DNA from: Sphingomonas naasensis
Lineage (GTDB): Bacteria; Pseudomonadota; Alphaproteobacteria; Sphingomonadales; Sphingomonadaceae
DNA length: 64,000 nt
Assembly (NCBI RefSeq): GCF_004792695.1
Contig: NZ_SRXU01000002.1
Location: forward strand, 248,001 to 312,000
Reading direction: 5' to 3'
The notes beneath the pieces were generated by a model, which did no database searches, was not told the DNA's origin, and saw only the letters and a list, made by a program, of their open reading frames with translations. The translations under genes were made by a program, and so were the position numbers. The stretch's first letter is position 1, and each line of letters starts with the position of its first letter. This document shows, piece after piece, positions 1 to 9,060 of the stretch.

Positions 1-437
1 TCGGCGATGCCGAGCTTGCGGGTCTCGCAACGTCGATGCGCCGGCGTCGATGCGAGATAGAAACGCGCACCCTCGCCGGAAAAGAGAACCTCGCGCGCGC
101 CCATGCCGACATAGAGACAGTCCTTCGGCGCCAGCACGAAGCGTTCGCCGTCGACGCTGACGATGCCCCCGACTGCCGAGACGTTGAATATGCCGAGCTC
201 GCGCCGTTCGAGGAACGGTCGCCCCGCGACCGAGATCGGTTCGGTCTGGTCGGGCAGCGGCACGGGTGCTGTGTCTATTGCCAGCCCACCGATCACGAAG
301 CGCTCGGCATGGGTATAGGCCAGCCGGCATTCGCCCGGGCCGAACAGCTCGGAAATCAGATAGCGGTCGCGCAACCCCTGGTTCGATACGCACTCCATCA
401 TGTCCGGATGGGTGGCGTAATAAGTGCGTCTATACAT
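1..437 (-). CDS. kduI: 5-dehydro-4-deoxy-D-glucuronate isomerase KduI, partial (3' end outside window)
   Basis: KduI converts 5-keto-4-deoxyuronate, formed spontaneously from released unsaturated uronic acid, into 3-deoxy-D-glycero-2,5-hexodiulosonate in the cytoplasm. The first 145 codons are visible. They begin MYRRTYYATHPDMM and contain the family segments ERFVIGG, FLERRELG and GEGARFYLASTPAH. The protein is clearly paralogous to the complete KduI at 59561-60397, with roughly half the residues identical by eye over this part. The ATG at 437 overlaps the stop of the upstream kinase by 8 bases, so the two are translationally coupled. It is the last gene seen of the minus-strand glycan operon. 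The family is about 278 residues, so roughly half is missing beyond the window edge. The zinc-binding part is not visible here. Confidence 0.93.
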   Translation of the reverse strand, partial: MYRRTYYATHPDMMECVSNQGLRDRYLISELFGPGECRLAYTHAERFVIGGLAIDTAPVPLPDQTEPISVAGRPFLERRELGIFNVSAVGGIVSVDGERFVLAPKDCLYVGMGAREVLFSGEGARFYLASTPAHRRCETRKLGIA

Positions 438-1341
438 GGCGGGCCTCGAATCCAGATTGGTCCCACAGCTGCGCGGCGCCACGTACGCCGGAGGAATCGC
501 CGAAGCGCGGCGCGCGGATCGTTCCCGACCATTCTGCGCAGAAGACATGGAGCCTGACCGCGGCGGGAAGCGGCGCGTAGATTTCATCGACATTGGACAT
601 GCCGCCCCCGAGCACGATCGCATCCGGGTCGATCACATTGACCACGCCCGCCAGCGCGCGCGCCAGCCGCTCGACATAGCGATCGAGCGCGGCCAACGCG
701 GCCGCCTCGCCCGAGCGGGCCGCCGCGACGATTGCCTCGGCGCTGGCCGCGCCGCCATGGTTCGCGCGATAGTCCCGGGCGAATCCGGTGCCCGAGACCC
801 AGGTTTCGATACACCCGCGCCGTCCGCACCAGCATTCGGGGCCTTCGGTCTCATCGCGGTCGGGCGACGGCAGGGGATTGTGGCCCCATTCGCCCGCGGC
901 GGCGCCCGGCAGCAACCGACCCTCGACGACCACGCCGCCTCCGCAGCCGGTGCCGAGGATCGCACCGAAAACGGTGCCTTCCCCTCGCTCCGCCTCGGAC
1001 AACGCGAAGCAATCTGCATCGTTCGCGACCTTCACCGGCCGGCCAAGCGCCGCGATGAGATCGCGTTCGAACGGCCGGCCGTTGAGGAAACGGGCATTGG
1101 CGTTGCGAACCTCGCCCGTGCGGCGCGAGACCGCGCCGGGGATGCCGATTCCGATCCGGTCGATACGCCCCAGCCGGGCGTCCAGACCGGCGGCGAGGCC
1201 GGTGATTGCCCGGATCGTGCCATCATAGTCGCGGGGGGTGGCAATGCGTTCGCGCGCGACGAACACGCCGTCGCTGTCGATGGCCGCGATCTCGATCTTC
1301 GTGCCGCCGAGGTCGATGCCGATCCGCATGGCCATGGTCAT
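430..1341 (-). CDS. mak: ROK-family manno(fructo)kinase, Mak-like
   Basis: This 303-residue cytoplasmic sugar kinase closely resembles E. coli Mak, which phosphorylates fructose and mannose at C6. The ATP-binding motif MRIGIDLGGTK is at the N terminus, GTGCGGGV and AGEWGHNPL lie in the middle, and the ROK zinc motif CWCGRRGCIET sits near residue 165-180. GGGMSNVD and GDSSGVRGAA near the C terminus match Mak closely. The start at 1341 overlaps the upstream GH105 stop as ATGA; ATG codons two and four residues in are alternatives. In this operon the GH92 mannosidase would release mannose, and this kinase would make mannose-6-phosphate from it. A fructokinase role cannot be excluded from sequence alone. 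Confidence 0.92.
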   Translation of the reverse strand: MTMAMRIGIDLGGTKIEIAAIDSDGVFVARERIATPRDYDGTIRAITGLAAGLDARLGRIDRIGIGIPGAVSRRTGEVRNANARFLNGRPFERDLIAALGRPVKVANDADCFALSEAERGEGTVFGAILGTGCGGGVVVEGRLLPGAAAGEWGHNPLPSPDRDETEGPECWCGRRGCIETWVSGTGFARDYRANHGGAASAEAIVAAARSGEAAALAALDRYVERLARALAGVVNVIDPDAIVLGGGMSNVDEIYAPLPAAVRLHVFCAEWSGTIRAPRFGDSSGVRGAAQLWDQSGFEARHV

Positions 1342-2516
1342 CGCTCCGGAACCAGCCTGGTCACTTCGGTCGCCGCGAGCAGGAATGCGCCGACCGCATA
1401 GTCGTGCGTGTCGTCATAGGTCGCCGATGTCGGCTGATCGCCGATCGCCTGAACCCAGCCGAGACGCCCGTCGGGATGGACGACGCGCGTCAGCGCGGTC
1501 CAGCCCCGTTGCACCGCCGGCAGATAGACAGCGCGATCGAGAAGGCCGTTGTTGATCCCCCAGGCCAGACCATAAGTGAAAAAGGCGGTCCCGCTGGATT
1601 CCGGCGGATATTCATCCGCATCGGCGAGCAGCGAGGGGGACCAGAACCCGTTGGGCTTCTGGAGGCGCACAAGCCGGGCCGCCATGGTGCGGTACAGCGA
1701 CACCAGCTTCGGACGGGCGGGATCGTCGGCGGGAAGCAGCGGGATCATCCGCGCGACCCCGGCCAGAACCCAGCCATTCCCGCGTGACCAGAATCTCTTG
1801 CGCCCCCTGGCGTCGCGCTCCCGGAAGAACGAGCTGTCGCGAAAATACAGATGCTCGGCCGGATCGAAAAGATAGTCGGTCGTTGCCCAGAACTCGCGCA
1901 TCGCGAAATCGCGGTAGCGCGCATCGCCCGTCACCTTCGCCATCTCCAGCCAGCTGGCGGGCGCCATGAAGATGGCATCGCACCAGCACCAGCGATCGAC
2001 GCATTTCGGCGCAGCCCGGTCGAATTCGAGGCTTGCCGTGGATGGAGAGGCGAGGATCCGGTCGAAAGTCGCCTTCACGGGCGCGATCGCCGCATCCCCG
2101 GCACCATGGCGCCTTGCCCAGAAATAGGTCTGGGCGATCATGTGATCATCGGCGTGATAGAGCCGGTCACCCGGTTTCCATTCGTTGGCGATGCCGCGCT
2201 GAAGGATCATATTGGTGTAGCGCTGCTCTCCGGAGAGGTCCGCGAACGTCGTGAGGCCGATCAGGAAGGCGCCTTGTTCCCAACCTCGGGTGTCGAGCAG
2301 CCAATGGTTGCCGGCACGCATCCTGGGATCGGCGCTGCCGCCAGCGAGCTGGGCAATGTGATAATCCGCAACCTTCTCGCCGATCGCCAGGATCGCGGCA
2401 CGGTTCCACGGTGCTGCCGGGTTGAGATGCGGCGCTGGCATCTGCTGACCAAGCGCTGCAGGGCCGAGGCTGCCTGTCAGGAGCATGGCGGCGGCAATCA
2501 GGCTGTGTTTCATCAT
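1338..2516 (-). CDS. GH105 family unsaturated uronyl hydrolase, exported
   Basis: This is a 392-residue glycoside hydrolase of family 105, whose members hydrolyse the 4,5-unsaturated uronic acid left at the non-reducing end of lyase products. The start MMKHSLIAAAMLL begins a signal peptide ending near ALGQ, so the enzyme is periplasmic. The ATG overlaps the GH92 stop by 4 bases; a longer open frame upstream runs through GH92 and is not used. Family motifs seen are DDHMIAQTYFWA, WCWCDAIFMAP (a probable catalytic Asp region), SRGNGWV and SSGTAFFTYGLAWG. It is a paralogue of the GH105 at 58398-59546. The product breaks down to the KduI substrate, which matches the presence of kduI two genes downstream. 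Whether the uronate is glucuronate or galacturonate, and the aglycone, cannot be read from sequence. Confidence 0.93.
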   Translation of the reverse strand: MMKHSLIAAAMLLTGSLGPAALGQQMPAPHLNPAAPWNRAAILAIGEKVADYHIAQLAGGSADPRMRAGNHWLLDTRGWEQGAFLIGLTTFADLSGEQRYTNMILQRGIANEWKPGDRLYHADDHMIAQTYFWARRHGAGDAAIAPVKATFDRILASPSTASLEFDRAAPKCVDRWCWCDAIFMAPASWLEMAKVTGDARYRDFAMREFWATTDYLFDPAEHLYFRDSSFFRERDARGRKRFWSRGNGWVLAGVARMIPLLPADDPARPKLVSLYRTMAARLVRLQKPNGFWSPSLLADADEYPPESSGTAFFTYGLAWGINNGLLDRAVYLPAVQRGWTALTRVVHPDGRLGWVQAIGDQPTSATYDDTHDYAVGAFLLAATEVTRLVPER

Positions 2517-4783
2517 TTCCCTCGGGTGGCTCGCTGCTCGGGATCCGGGTGATAGGGATTGGGCGGCGCACGGAAACGAGTCGCCCAGGCGCCGGGCCGC
2601 TCGGCCATGTCGAGCTCGAGCACGCCTCCGGCGGCGAGCTCGCGATGGGTGATCCAGGCGCGGTCCAGCGGCGCCCCGTTCAATCGGGCGGCCACGACGT
2701 AACGACGATCGGCGGAGGTGCGGGACGCCCGCACCTCGAAGCGCCTGCCCCCCTGCAACGCGATGATCGACCGAGTGAAGAGCGGCGAGCCGATATAGTA
2801 GAAGGGCTGCCCGGCGTTGGGAAACAGCCCCATCGCGCTCCACACGTACCAGGACGACATGGCACCCGCATCGTCGTTGCCCGGCAGGCCGTCATGCGTC
2901 GGGCGATAGAGCGTCGCCATGATCGCACGCACGCGATCGGCGGTGCGATCCGGGCGACCTGCATGGACGTACAGATAGGCGGCGAGGAAATCGGGCTCGT
3001 TTCCATGCTCATATCCGCCGCGATTGCCTTCGGTATCGAACAGCGTGTCGAGCCAGGCGACGAAGCCTGCCGCACCGCCCAGCCTGGCGATCAACCCGGC
3101 CGGATCGTGCGGCACATAGGTGGAATATTGCCGGCTCGACCCTTCGTAAAAGGGGGCGTCCCACCACGCCGTGCTATTGTCCGGATAGACATGGTTGCAG
3201 TCGAAATCCGGCATCCAGCCGCCATCCGCGTATCGCGGACGTATGCATTTGAGCCCGTCGTCCCAAAGCCTCTGCCAGTTAGCCGAGCGCCTGAAGAAGC
3301 GCGCCGCCTCGTCGTGCTTGCCCATCGCCGCCGCGACCTCGGCAATAGCAAAGTCGTCATAGGCATATTCGAGCGTGCGCGACGCCGCCCGCGTTTCCGA
3401 CTGCGACACATAGCCCAGCGCGAGATAATCCCTGAGCACGCGGCCCTGCCTTGTCGGGTCATCGGACTCGACATCGCCGTCCTTCCGGATCGCCTGCCAC
3501 GCCAGCGCGCGATCGAACCCGCCCAGTTCCTTCACCACGGCATCCGCGATCAGCACATCGCCATTCGATCCGCCCTGGGTCATGCCGTTGGCGCCGGCGA
3601 TGCGCGCGTCCGGCAGCCAGCCGGTCTCGCTGTAGGTATCGAGCAACGAGTTGATCATCGCCCGTTGGCGTTCCGGCTGGATCAGTGTCAGCAGCGGATG
3701 CAGCGTACGGAACGTGTCCCATAGCGTGTAATAGTCTTCATAGTGCGGCCGACCGGGCGCGCTTTCGCCAACGCGCTCCCCGCTGACGTCGTGGGGCATG
3801 GTGTGGCTGCGGTAGAGGGCACTGTAGAAGTTGCGACGCTCGGTGGCGCTGCCGCCCTCGACCGCGATCCTGCCCAGCGCATCGCGCCAAAGTTCGGCAG
3901 CGGCGAGACGGCGGGCATCGAAGTCCCAGCCGGGCAATTCGGCGAGATTGGCGCGCGCCTGTTCCACGCTGGCGAACGACACTGCGATCTTCATGCGCAC
4001 CACGCGATCGCTCCGCGTGTCGAAGGTGGCGAAGCCCCCGACGCGGTCGGAAGGGTCGATGCGCTGGTCGCCGCCATTCGCGCCCGCGCCGGGCTTCACC
4101 GACAGGCTGCCTCGCGTCGCGTTCCACCCGCCGATCCTGATCGGATCGCGATCGAAGGTCGCGGCGAAATGCAGCTTGAGCGGGGCGGCATTCCATCCGC
4201 CGACGAACTCGGCGGTGCCGCCCAGCGTGCGCGCGTCGAGCATCTGCACCTGTGCGCCGACGGCCCTGGGGCCTTTCCCCATGAGCTGGATTGCCGAAGT
4301 TGCATCAATGATGAGATTGGCTTCCCCGCTCACCGGGAAGGTGAAACGCGCCATTCCCGCCATGCGGGCGGCGGTAAGCTCGGCACGGATCGCGCCGATG
4401 CGCGTGGCATAATAGCCGGGCGCCCCTTCTTCGCCCGATCGGGTCAACACGAGGTTGCGGGGATCCACGGGGCCGATCGTCGGAGTCACGCGGAAGTTGC
4501 CGTATTTGCTCTCGCCGCCGGTGCCGCTCACATGCGTCACGCTGAAGCCGGTCAGCGGCGACGCGCCGTCATAGCCGTTCGTCGAACCGCGCACCGTATC
4601 GGGACTGAAGGCCACGAAGCCGAACGGCACACCGGCCCCGGGCACCGTGTTGCCATTATTGTCCGCGCCGACGAAGACATTCACCGCCGACAGCGGATCG
4701 TCTGCCGCCCCGTCCTGCGCGCTCCCCTGCCCGGCCAGCAACAACGCCAGCACGAACGCCCCGCCAAGCCTCACCTTGTTCAC
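2513..4783 (-). CDS. GH92 exo-alpha-mannosidase, exported
   Basis: This is a 756-residue calcium-dependent GH92 alpha-mannosidase. It starts MNKVRLGGAFVLALLLAG and has a signal peptide ending GSAQ, so it is periplasmic or surface-located. Family features are the N-terminal NVFVGADNNGNTVPGAG and SVTHVSGTGG motifs, GNEPDFLAAYLY near residue 600, and the C-terminal catalytic-domain signature GNDDAGAMSSWYVWSAMG. The length fits the family. The stop overlaps the GH105 start by 4 bases and the gene follows the TonB receptor by 58 bases. GH92 enzymes cut alpha-1,2, 1,3, 1,4 or 1,6 mannosides, and the linkage here cannot be assigned. The neighbours (unsaturated-uronyl hydrolase, manno(fructo)kinase, KduI) suggest a glycan containing both mannose and uronate. 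It differs from the second GH92 at 37812-40199. Confidence 0.95.
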   Translation of the reverse strand: MNKVRLGGAFVLALLLAGQGSAQDGAADDPLSAVNVFVGADNNGNTVPGAGVPFGFVAFSPDTVRGSTNGYDGASPLTGFSVTHVSGTGGESKYGNFRVTPTIGPVDPRNLVLTRSGEEGAPGYYATRIGAIRAELTAARMAGMARFTFPVSGEANLIIDATSAIQLMGKGPRAVGAQVQMLDARTLGGTAEFVGGWNAAPLKLHFAATFDRDPIRIGGWNATRGSLSVKPGAGANGGDQRIDPSDRVGGFATFDTRSDRVVRMKIAVSFASVEQARANLAELPGWDFDARRLAAAELWRDALGRIAVEGGSATERRNFYSALYRSHTMPHDVSGERVGESAPGRPHYEDYYTLWDTFRTLHPLLTLIQPERQRAMINSLLDTYSETGWLPDARIAGANGMTQGGSNGDVLIADAVVKELGGFDRALAWQAIRKDGDVESDDPTRQGRVLRDYLALGYVSQSETRAASRTLEYAYDDFAIAEVAAAMGKHDEAARFFRRSANWQRLWDDGLKCIRPRYADGGWMPDFDCNHVYPDNSTAWWDAPFYEGSSRQYSTYVPHDPAGLIARLGGAAGFVAWLDTLFDTEGNRGGYEHGNEPDFLAAYLYVHAGRPDRTADRVRAIMATLYRPTHDGLPGNDDAGAMSSWYVWSAMGLFPNAGQPFYYIGSPLFTRSIIALQGGRRFEVRASRTSADRRYVVAARLNGAPLDRAWITHRELAAGGVLELDMAERPGAWATRFRAPPNPYHPDPEQRATRGK

Positions 4784-4810
4784 CGTTCTCGCTCCCGATG
4801 TCGAAAGAGT

Positions 4811-4834
4811 GGCGGCCGCCCGCGAGCGGCCGCC
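4811..4834 (-). terminator. Intercistronic hairpin between TonB receptor and GH92
   Basis: A perfect 9-base inverted repeat (GGCGGCCGC / GCGGCCGCC) with a 6-base loop fills much of the 58-base gap between the receptor stop and the GH92 start. There is no long T run after it on the minus strand, so it may be an mRNA-stability or partial-termination element. A comparable hairpin, with a T run, lies after the other carbohydrate receptor at 58349-58380. Confidence 0.6.
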
Positions 4835-4841
4835 GAGGGGA

Positions 4842-7800
4842 TCAGTATCGGAAGGAGATTCCGAAGGTGAAGGTCCGGCCGAAATGGCTGTCGTACAGCG
4901 TGTCCTGGCGCACCGAGTCGACGAGGATTGTCTGATGCTCGTCGGTGAGGTTCGACGCTTCGAAGGTCAGCTTGAACTGGTCGGCGATCGCGTAGGAGGC
5001 CGACATGTCGATATAGACCGTGCCTTCGACCGTATCGATATCGCTCAGCGTGTTGCCCGACGGGACCGCGCGGATGAAGTCCGAGCGATAGGCCGCGGAA
5101 CCTCGGATGCTGAACTTGCTGTCCTCGTAGAACAGCGTCGCGTTCGCCTGATTCTTCGACATGCCGGCGAGCGGCCGCTTGGTCGTGGCGCCGGTAGTCG
5201 CGTTGAGGATATATTCGATGTCGGAAGTGACATGCGTATAGTTCAGCAGGATGCCGGTGTTGGTCAGAAAGCCCGGCAGGAAGCGGAATTGCTGCTGATA
5301 GTTCACCTCGATGCCATGGATCGGCCCGCCCTTGGTGTTGGCGAGATTGGTGACGGTGAACAAGTCGGCGGGCGTCGCCTGCGACCCTTGCAGCAACTCT
5401 CCCGGCAAGCCCGTCTCGGTGAAGGGGATCAGCCGCTGCAATGTCTGGATATAGGTGTCGATGTCCTTGTAGAAATACCCGACCGACAGGATGCTGCCCG
5501 GCGCGAAATACCACTCCGCGGACAGGTCAGCGGTCGTCGCGCGGATCGGCTCGAGCATGGCGTTGCCCACCGAAACGCTCCGGATCGTCGGATTGAAGCC
5601 GCCGCTCGGCGAGAGCTGGCCGAGATCGGGCCGCGCGATCACTTTCGACGCCGCGACGCGCAGCAAGAGATTGCGCGTCAGGTCGCCGGTCAGATTCACC
5701 GACCACAGCCAATCGTCGTAGGTCCGATCGATCGTCACCGGGGCATAGGTGCGGCCGTTCACCGCCACCGGCAGCGTCACATAACCGAATGAGGTCTGAT
5801 CGGTACTGACGTAGCGAATGCCGGCGTTGCCGCGGATCGGCAGCGCGGAACCCAGGTTGAACTCGGCCTGCGCATAGAGACCCTTCACAGACTCATCGAC
5901 CGAGAAATTGCCGCCGAGCGCCGTGCCGGTCTCGGGGCCGCTAAAGGCAAAGTTGCCGGTATTGCTGTCCAGATCGAACAGCTTCGCGAACTTGGCGTGA
6001 TCGGCCTTGATCCACGCCGTCGGCAACCCGTCACGCAGCCCCTTGCCGAAGCCGCTGACCAGCTTGGTCACATCGGCCAGGGTGGTGCCTGCCGGGATCG
6101 TCGGCGTGAAGCTCGAGATCGAGGCCGCCCGCTGAAGCTCGCGGCTCGTGAAGTTGTTGACGCGATACTCGCCGCCCACGCGGATGCTCAGGGCGGGATC
6201 GAGCTTGATCAGCGCGTTCAGCGCATATTGCTCGTTCTCGAACTGCGTGAAAACCTTGCGCGCGCTGTAGGTGCCCCGCACGGTGCCGTCCGCCAGCGCC
6301 GGGCCGAAGCTGAAGTTTGCCGGGTTGGTGATATCGAAGCCGAAGTCGATGACGGGAATCCTGCCGCCATCGCGGAAATCGTACGAAAAGCCGTTGCTGT
6401 TCACCCGGTCGAGCCGCAGGTCCACCCGGTAGGGCTCGTCCATGTTGGTACGGCCGATGCCGGCATAGCCGTCTACCTTCAGCCAGTCGCTAAACGCATG
6501 CTCGACGGTGAGCGCCAGCTGCTTGAACGTGGAGGCGTAGAGATCCCGTGTCGTCCACGAGGATACGTCCACGCCGTTGTACAGCGCGTACTGGACGGTC
6601 TTGTCCGGCGAGACCACCGCATCGACGATCGAGACGTGCGGCTTGCCATTGTTGCCCACGCCCCGACCGGTGGCGAGCGCGCCCATGAACTCGTCGAACC
6701 GCTCCATGCCATAGCGGGCGTAAAGGGCATCGAACGAAATGTTGGTCCGCTCGCTCGGCTTCCATTGCAGCGATCCGGTCAGGCCCAATCTCTCATAGTC
6801 CTGGTCGCTGCGCATGTAGCGCGGAAAGCGCGGGTGAAAGCCGCCGCCTGCGACCACCGCATCGTACGCCGCTACCGACCCGGTGCGCGGCACGCCGGTG
6901 GCGCAGTTGGCGGCATCGGTACCCTTCACCGGATCGTTCGCCGGATTCTGCGGCGCGTAGCCGAGCGGGCTGCAGAAGCCGCCATCGACCAGCGCGGGCA
7001 GGATTGCGGCGGGCGAATATCCTTCTTCGCGCGTCTTGCGCTGGGTATAGGCGCCGGAGAGGAGCACACCGAGCGTGCCATCGGCGAACTGCTTCGAGAC
7101 CAACCCGGCCAAACGCGGCCCGGCGTCCTTGTTGAGGTCGCTGTAGATGACCTTCGCCGAACCGGCGAGGACGAAGTCCCGGCCATAGTCGAGCGGACGC
7201 GGCGACCGCAGATCCACGGTAGCGCCCAGCGAGCCATCGGACGTATCGGCCGAGTAGGTTTTCCGGACGGTCAGGTTCTGAAAGATCTCGGACGCGAAGA
7301 CGTTGAAGTCGAAGCCACGGCTGCGTCCGCTGGTCCCCTGGACGTCGGAACCCGATATGCCGCTATTGGCTTCCATCCCGTTGATGCGCGTGCGCGTGAA
7401 GATCGGGCCGAGGCCGCGGACCGTGATCGCGCGCCCTTCGCCGCCGTCTCCGCGGATCAACGCCACGCCAGGCACGCGCTGCATGGATTCGGCGAGGTTG
7501 GCGTCGGGAAACTTGCCGATGTCCTCGGCAAGAATGGTGTCGACAACCCCCGCTTCCCGGCGCTTGAGGTCGAGCGCGCGGCTCACGCTCGAGCGGAAGC
7601 CAGTGACGACGACGTCCTCGGCGGCCTGCATCTCCCCCTCAGGGTCGTTCATGCCCGTCTGGGGAGCGCCGCCCGCCTCGCCGAGAGGACCGTTTCCCAC
7701 CGGGACGATCGCGATCGCGCCAGCCTCGCCCGTGCGGCTGCCAAAGCCGGTGCCATGCAGAAGCGCCTTCAGCGCCACCTCTGGCGTGGCGGCGCCGCGA

Positions 7801-8006
7801 TAGCCGGCGGTGGTCACGCCGCGAACATCTTCCGCGCGGTAGATGAGCGGGCGTCCGGACTGGCGGCCGAAGGTGTCGAGGGCGGTCTTGAGGCTTCCGG
7901 CCGGGATGCTGAATTCGCGTTCCCCTGCCTGTGCAGGTGCAGCTACCGCAACAACAGACGTGCTTGCGGCCAACGCCGCAGCAAAAGCGGTGAACTTCAT
8001 CCTCAT
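4842..8006 (-). CDS. TonB-dependent receptor with N-terminal STN signalling domain (glycan uptake)
   Basis: This 1054-residue outer-membrane TonB-dependent transporter is of the Caulobacter/Xanthomonas carbohydrate type. From the chosen start (MRMKFTAFAAAL) there is a signal peptide ending AQAGERE and an STN domain at about residues 30-85 (SLKTALDTFGRQSGRPLIY). The plug follows, with VVVTGFRSSVSRALDLKRR, ILAEDIGKFPDANLAESMQR and AITVRGLGP, and then the beta-barrel ending in the aromatic SFRY. An STN domain plus an upstream FecI/FecR pair means that substrate binding is likely relayed to the anti-sigma factor. Start choice: ATG 8006 or ATG 8000, both preceded by a G-rich stretch; the frame extends upstream to 8030 but would put eight charged residues before the signal peptide. 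The probable substrate is an oligosaccharide cleaved by the downstream GH92 and GH105. Confidence 0.93.
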   Translation of the reverse strand: MRMKFTAFAAALAASTSVVAVAAPAQAGEREFSIPAGSLKTALDTFGRQSGRPLIYRAEDVRGVTTAGYRGAATPEVALKALLHGTGFGSRTGEAGAIAIVPVGNGPLGEAGGAPQTGMNDPEGEMQAAEDVVVTGFRSSVSRALDLKRREAGVVDTILAEDIGKFPDANLAESMQRVPGVALIRGDGGEGRAITVRGLGPIFTRTRINGMEANSGISGSDVQGTSGRSRGFDFNVFASEIFQNLTVRKTYSADTSDGSLGATVDLRSPRPLDYGRDFVLAGSAKVIYSDLNKDAGPRLAGLVSKQFADGTLGVLLSGAYTQRKTREEGYSPAAILPALVDGGFCSPLGYAPQNPANDPVKGTDAANCATGVPRTGSVAAYDAVVAGGGFHPRFPRYMRSDQDYERLGLTGSLQWKPSERTNISFDALYARYGMERFDEFMGALATGRGVGNNGKPHVSIVDAVVSPDKTVQYALYNGVDVSSWTTRDLYASTFKQLALTVEHAFSDWLKVDGYAGIGRTNMDEPYRVDLRLDRVNSNGFSYDFRDGGRIPVIDFGFDITNPANFSFGPALADGTVRGTYSARKVFTQFENEQYALNALIKLDPALSIRVGGEYRVNNFTSRELQRAASISSFTPTIPAGTTLADVTKLVSGFGKGLRDGLPTAWIKADHAKFAKLFDLDSNTGNFAFSGPETGTALGGNFSVDESVKGLYAQAEFNLGSALPIRGNAGIRYVSTDQTSFGYVTLPVAVNGRTYAPVTIDRTYDDWLWSVNLTGDLTRNLLLRVAASKVIARPDLGQLSPSGGFNPTIRSVSVGNAMLEPIRATTADLSAEWYFAPGSILSVGYFYKDIDTYIQTLQRLIPFTETGLPGELLQGSQATPADLFTVTNLANTKGGPIHGIEVNYQQQFRFLPGFLTNTGILLNYTHVTSDIEYILNATTGATTKRPLAGMSKNQANATLFYEDSKFSIRGSAAYRSDFIRAVPSGNTLSDIDTVEGTVYIDMSASYAIADQFKLTFEASNLTDEHQTILVDSVRQDTLYDSHFGRTFTFGISFRY

Positions 8007-8082
8007 CCCCCAATCGTGCGGCCGCTCCATTAGCGATCCGTCTGGGGAATAAAGACAAGCATCGAGCGAAATGCTGTAATCT

Positions 8083-9060
8083 TCACCGCGTTATTTTCAC
8101 CGCGTCCGGCGTCTCTTCGATCTCCAGCCCATAGGCATCGCGCAGCAGTCGCGCGAAAGCGCCGGGTTTGAAGGCGGGAAAGGTCCCACCTATGCGGATA
8201 TTGGCAGCTTCCGGGTCCTCGATTACGATCTTCTTGTTGTTGTAGCGATTGAATTCCGCGGCAATCCGCGAGAGCTGCTCCTGGTCGAAGCTCAGCATGC
8301 CTTGTCGCCACGACAGGACATCGCCGACGCGCTCCTTCGAGCCCGTCGTCACCAACGTCGCGGTCCCTTCGCTCAATGCGATGTCGCCGGCGGTGATGAT
8401 GGTCGAACGCGCCGAGCCGCCGGGTTCGACGTCGTCGACGCGCACCCGCCCTTCGAGCACGGAGACGGTGACCTTTCCACCTTCGCGCCGTACCGAGAAT
8501 TTGGTGCCAAGCACAGTGACCTCGCGCGGGCCGGCATGCACCACGAATGGCTGGCCGTCGCGATGCGCGACCTCGAAAAAAGCCTCGCCCTGATCGAGCC
8601 ACACGGAGCGGAGCCCCCGGTCCACCAGCGTGCGCAGACGCGTGTCCGTATTCAACTCCACCTTGCTTCCATCCGCCAGACCGATCAGGCGGTGCCCCCC
8701 CACCTTTGTGACAGCGACCGCCGGCGCGGGCGCTGATCGCGGAGAACCGACCGGCAAGACCCCCGGGACACCGAGGCCCAGCGCCAGGGCGATCGACGCT
8801 GCCAGCGGAAGGGCGATGGGCCACCATTTTCGGGTGGAGCCCCCGCTCTCCTGCCGAACCGGCGGCGTCGCCGGGCGAAGCGCGCCGATGCGATCAGCCT
8901 CTTTCCAGCTATGCTCGAGCCGCCAGAACGCGGCCTTGTTCATATCCGATTGGTCCAGCCACGCATCGAGCGCGGCCTGATCGTCGGCAGACCAGCCGTC
9001 CTGATCGCGCGCGATGAGCCACTCGGCGGCGGCATCTCGGGCGGCGCGCGCCCGGCTCAC
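8083..9060 (-). CDS. fecR: FecR-family anti-sigma factor
   Basis: This 325-residue inner-membrane anti-sigma regulator has a cytoplasmic N-terminal DUF4880-type segment (AAEWLIARDQDGW, then ALDAWLDQSDMNKAAFWRLE) at residues 8-50. One membrane span lies near residue 78-102 (WWPIALPLAASIALALGLG). The periplasmic FecR domain follows (VELNTDTRLR, VWLDQGEAFFEV, VLGTKFSVR), and a C-terminal STN-like segment ends DAVKITR. It starts with GTG, overlapping the sigma-factor stop as GTGA. It would hold the sigma factor until the receptor's STN domain signals substrate. A 10-base direct repeat (TTCACCGCGT at 8082-8091 and 8096-8105) spans the 3' end, so the last codons may derive from a small duplication. 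Confidence 0.93.
   Translation of the reverse strand: MSRARAARDAAAEWLIARDQDGWSADDQAALDAWLDQSDMNKAAFWRLEHSWKEADRIGALRPATPPVRQESGGSTRKWWPIALPLAASIALALGLGVPGVLPVGSPRSAPAPAVAVTKVGGHRLIGLADGSKVELNTDTRLRTLVDRGLRSVWLDQGEAFFEVAHRDGQPFVVHAGPREVTVLGTKFSVRREGGKVTVSVLEGRVRVDDVEPGGSARSTIITAGDIALSEGTATLVTTGSKERVGDVLSWRQGMLSFDQEQLSRIAAEFNRYNNKKIVIEDPEAANIRIGGTFPAFKPGAFARLLRDAYGLEIEETPDAVKITR

Noticed and set aside
2517..2843. N-terminal extension of the first GH105 by 109 codons
   Set aside because: Lies wholly inside the GH92 coding sequence and precedes a proper signal peptide at 2516.
5997..8033. A 678-codon plus-strand frame opposite the first TonB receptor
   Set aside because: Antisense shadow; the minus strand shows STN, plug and barrel.
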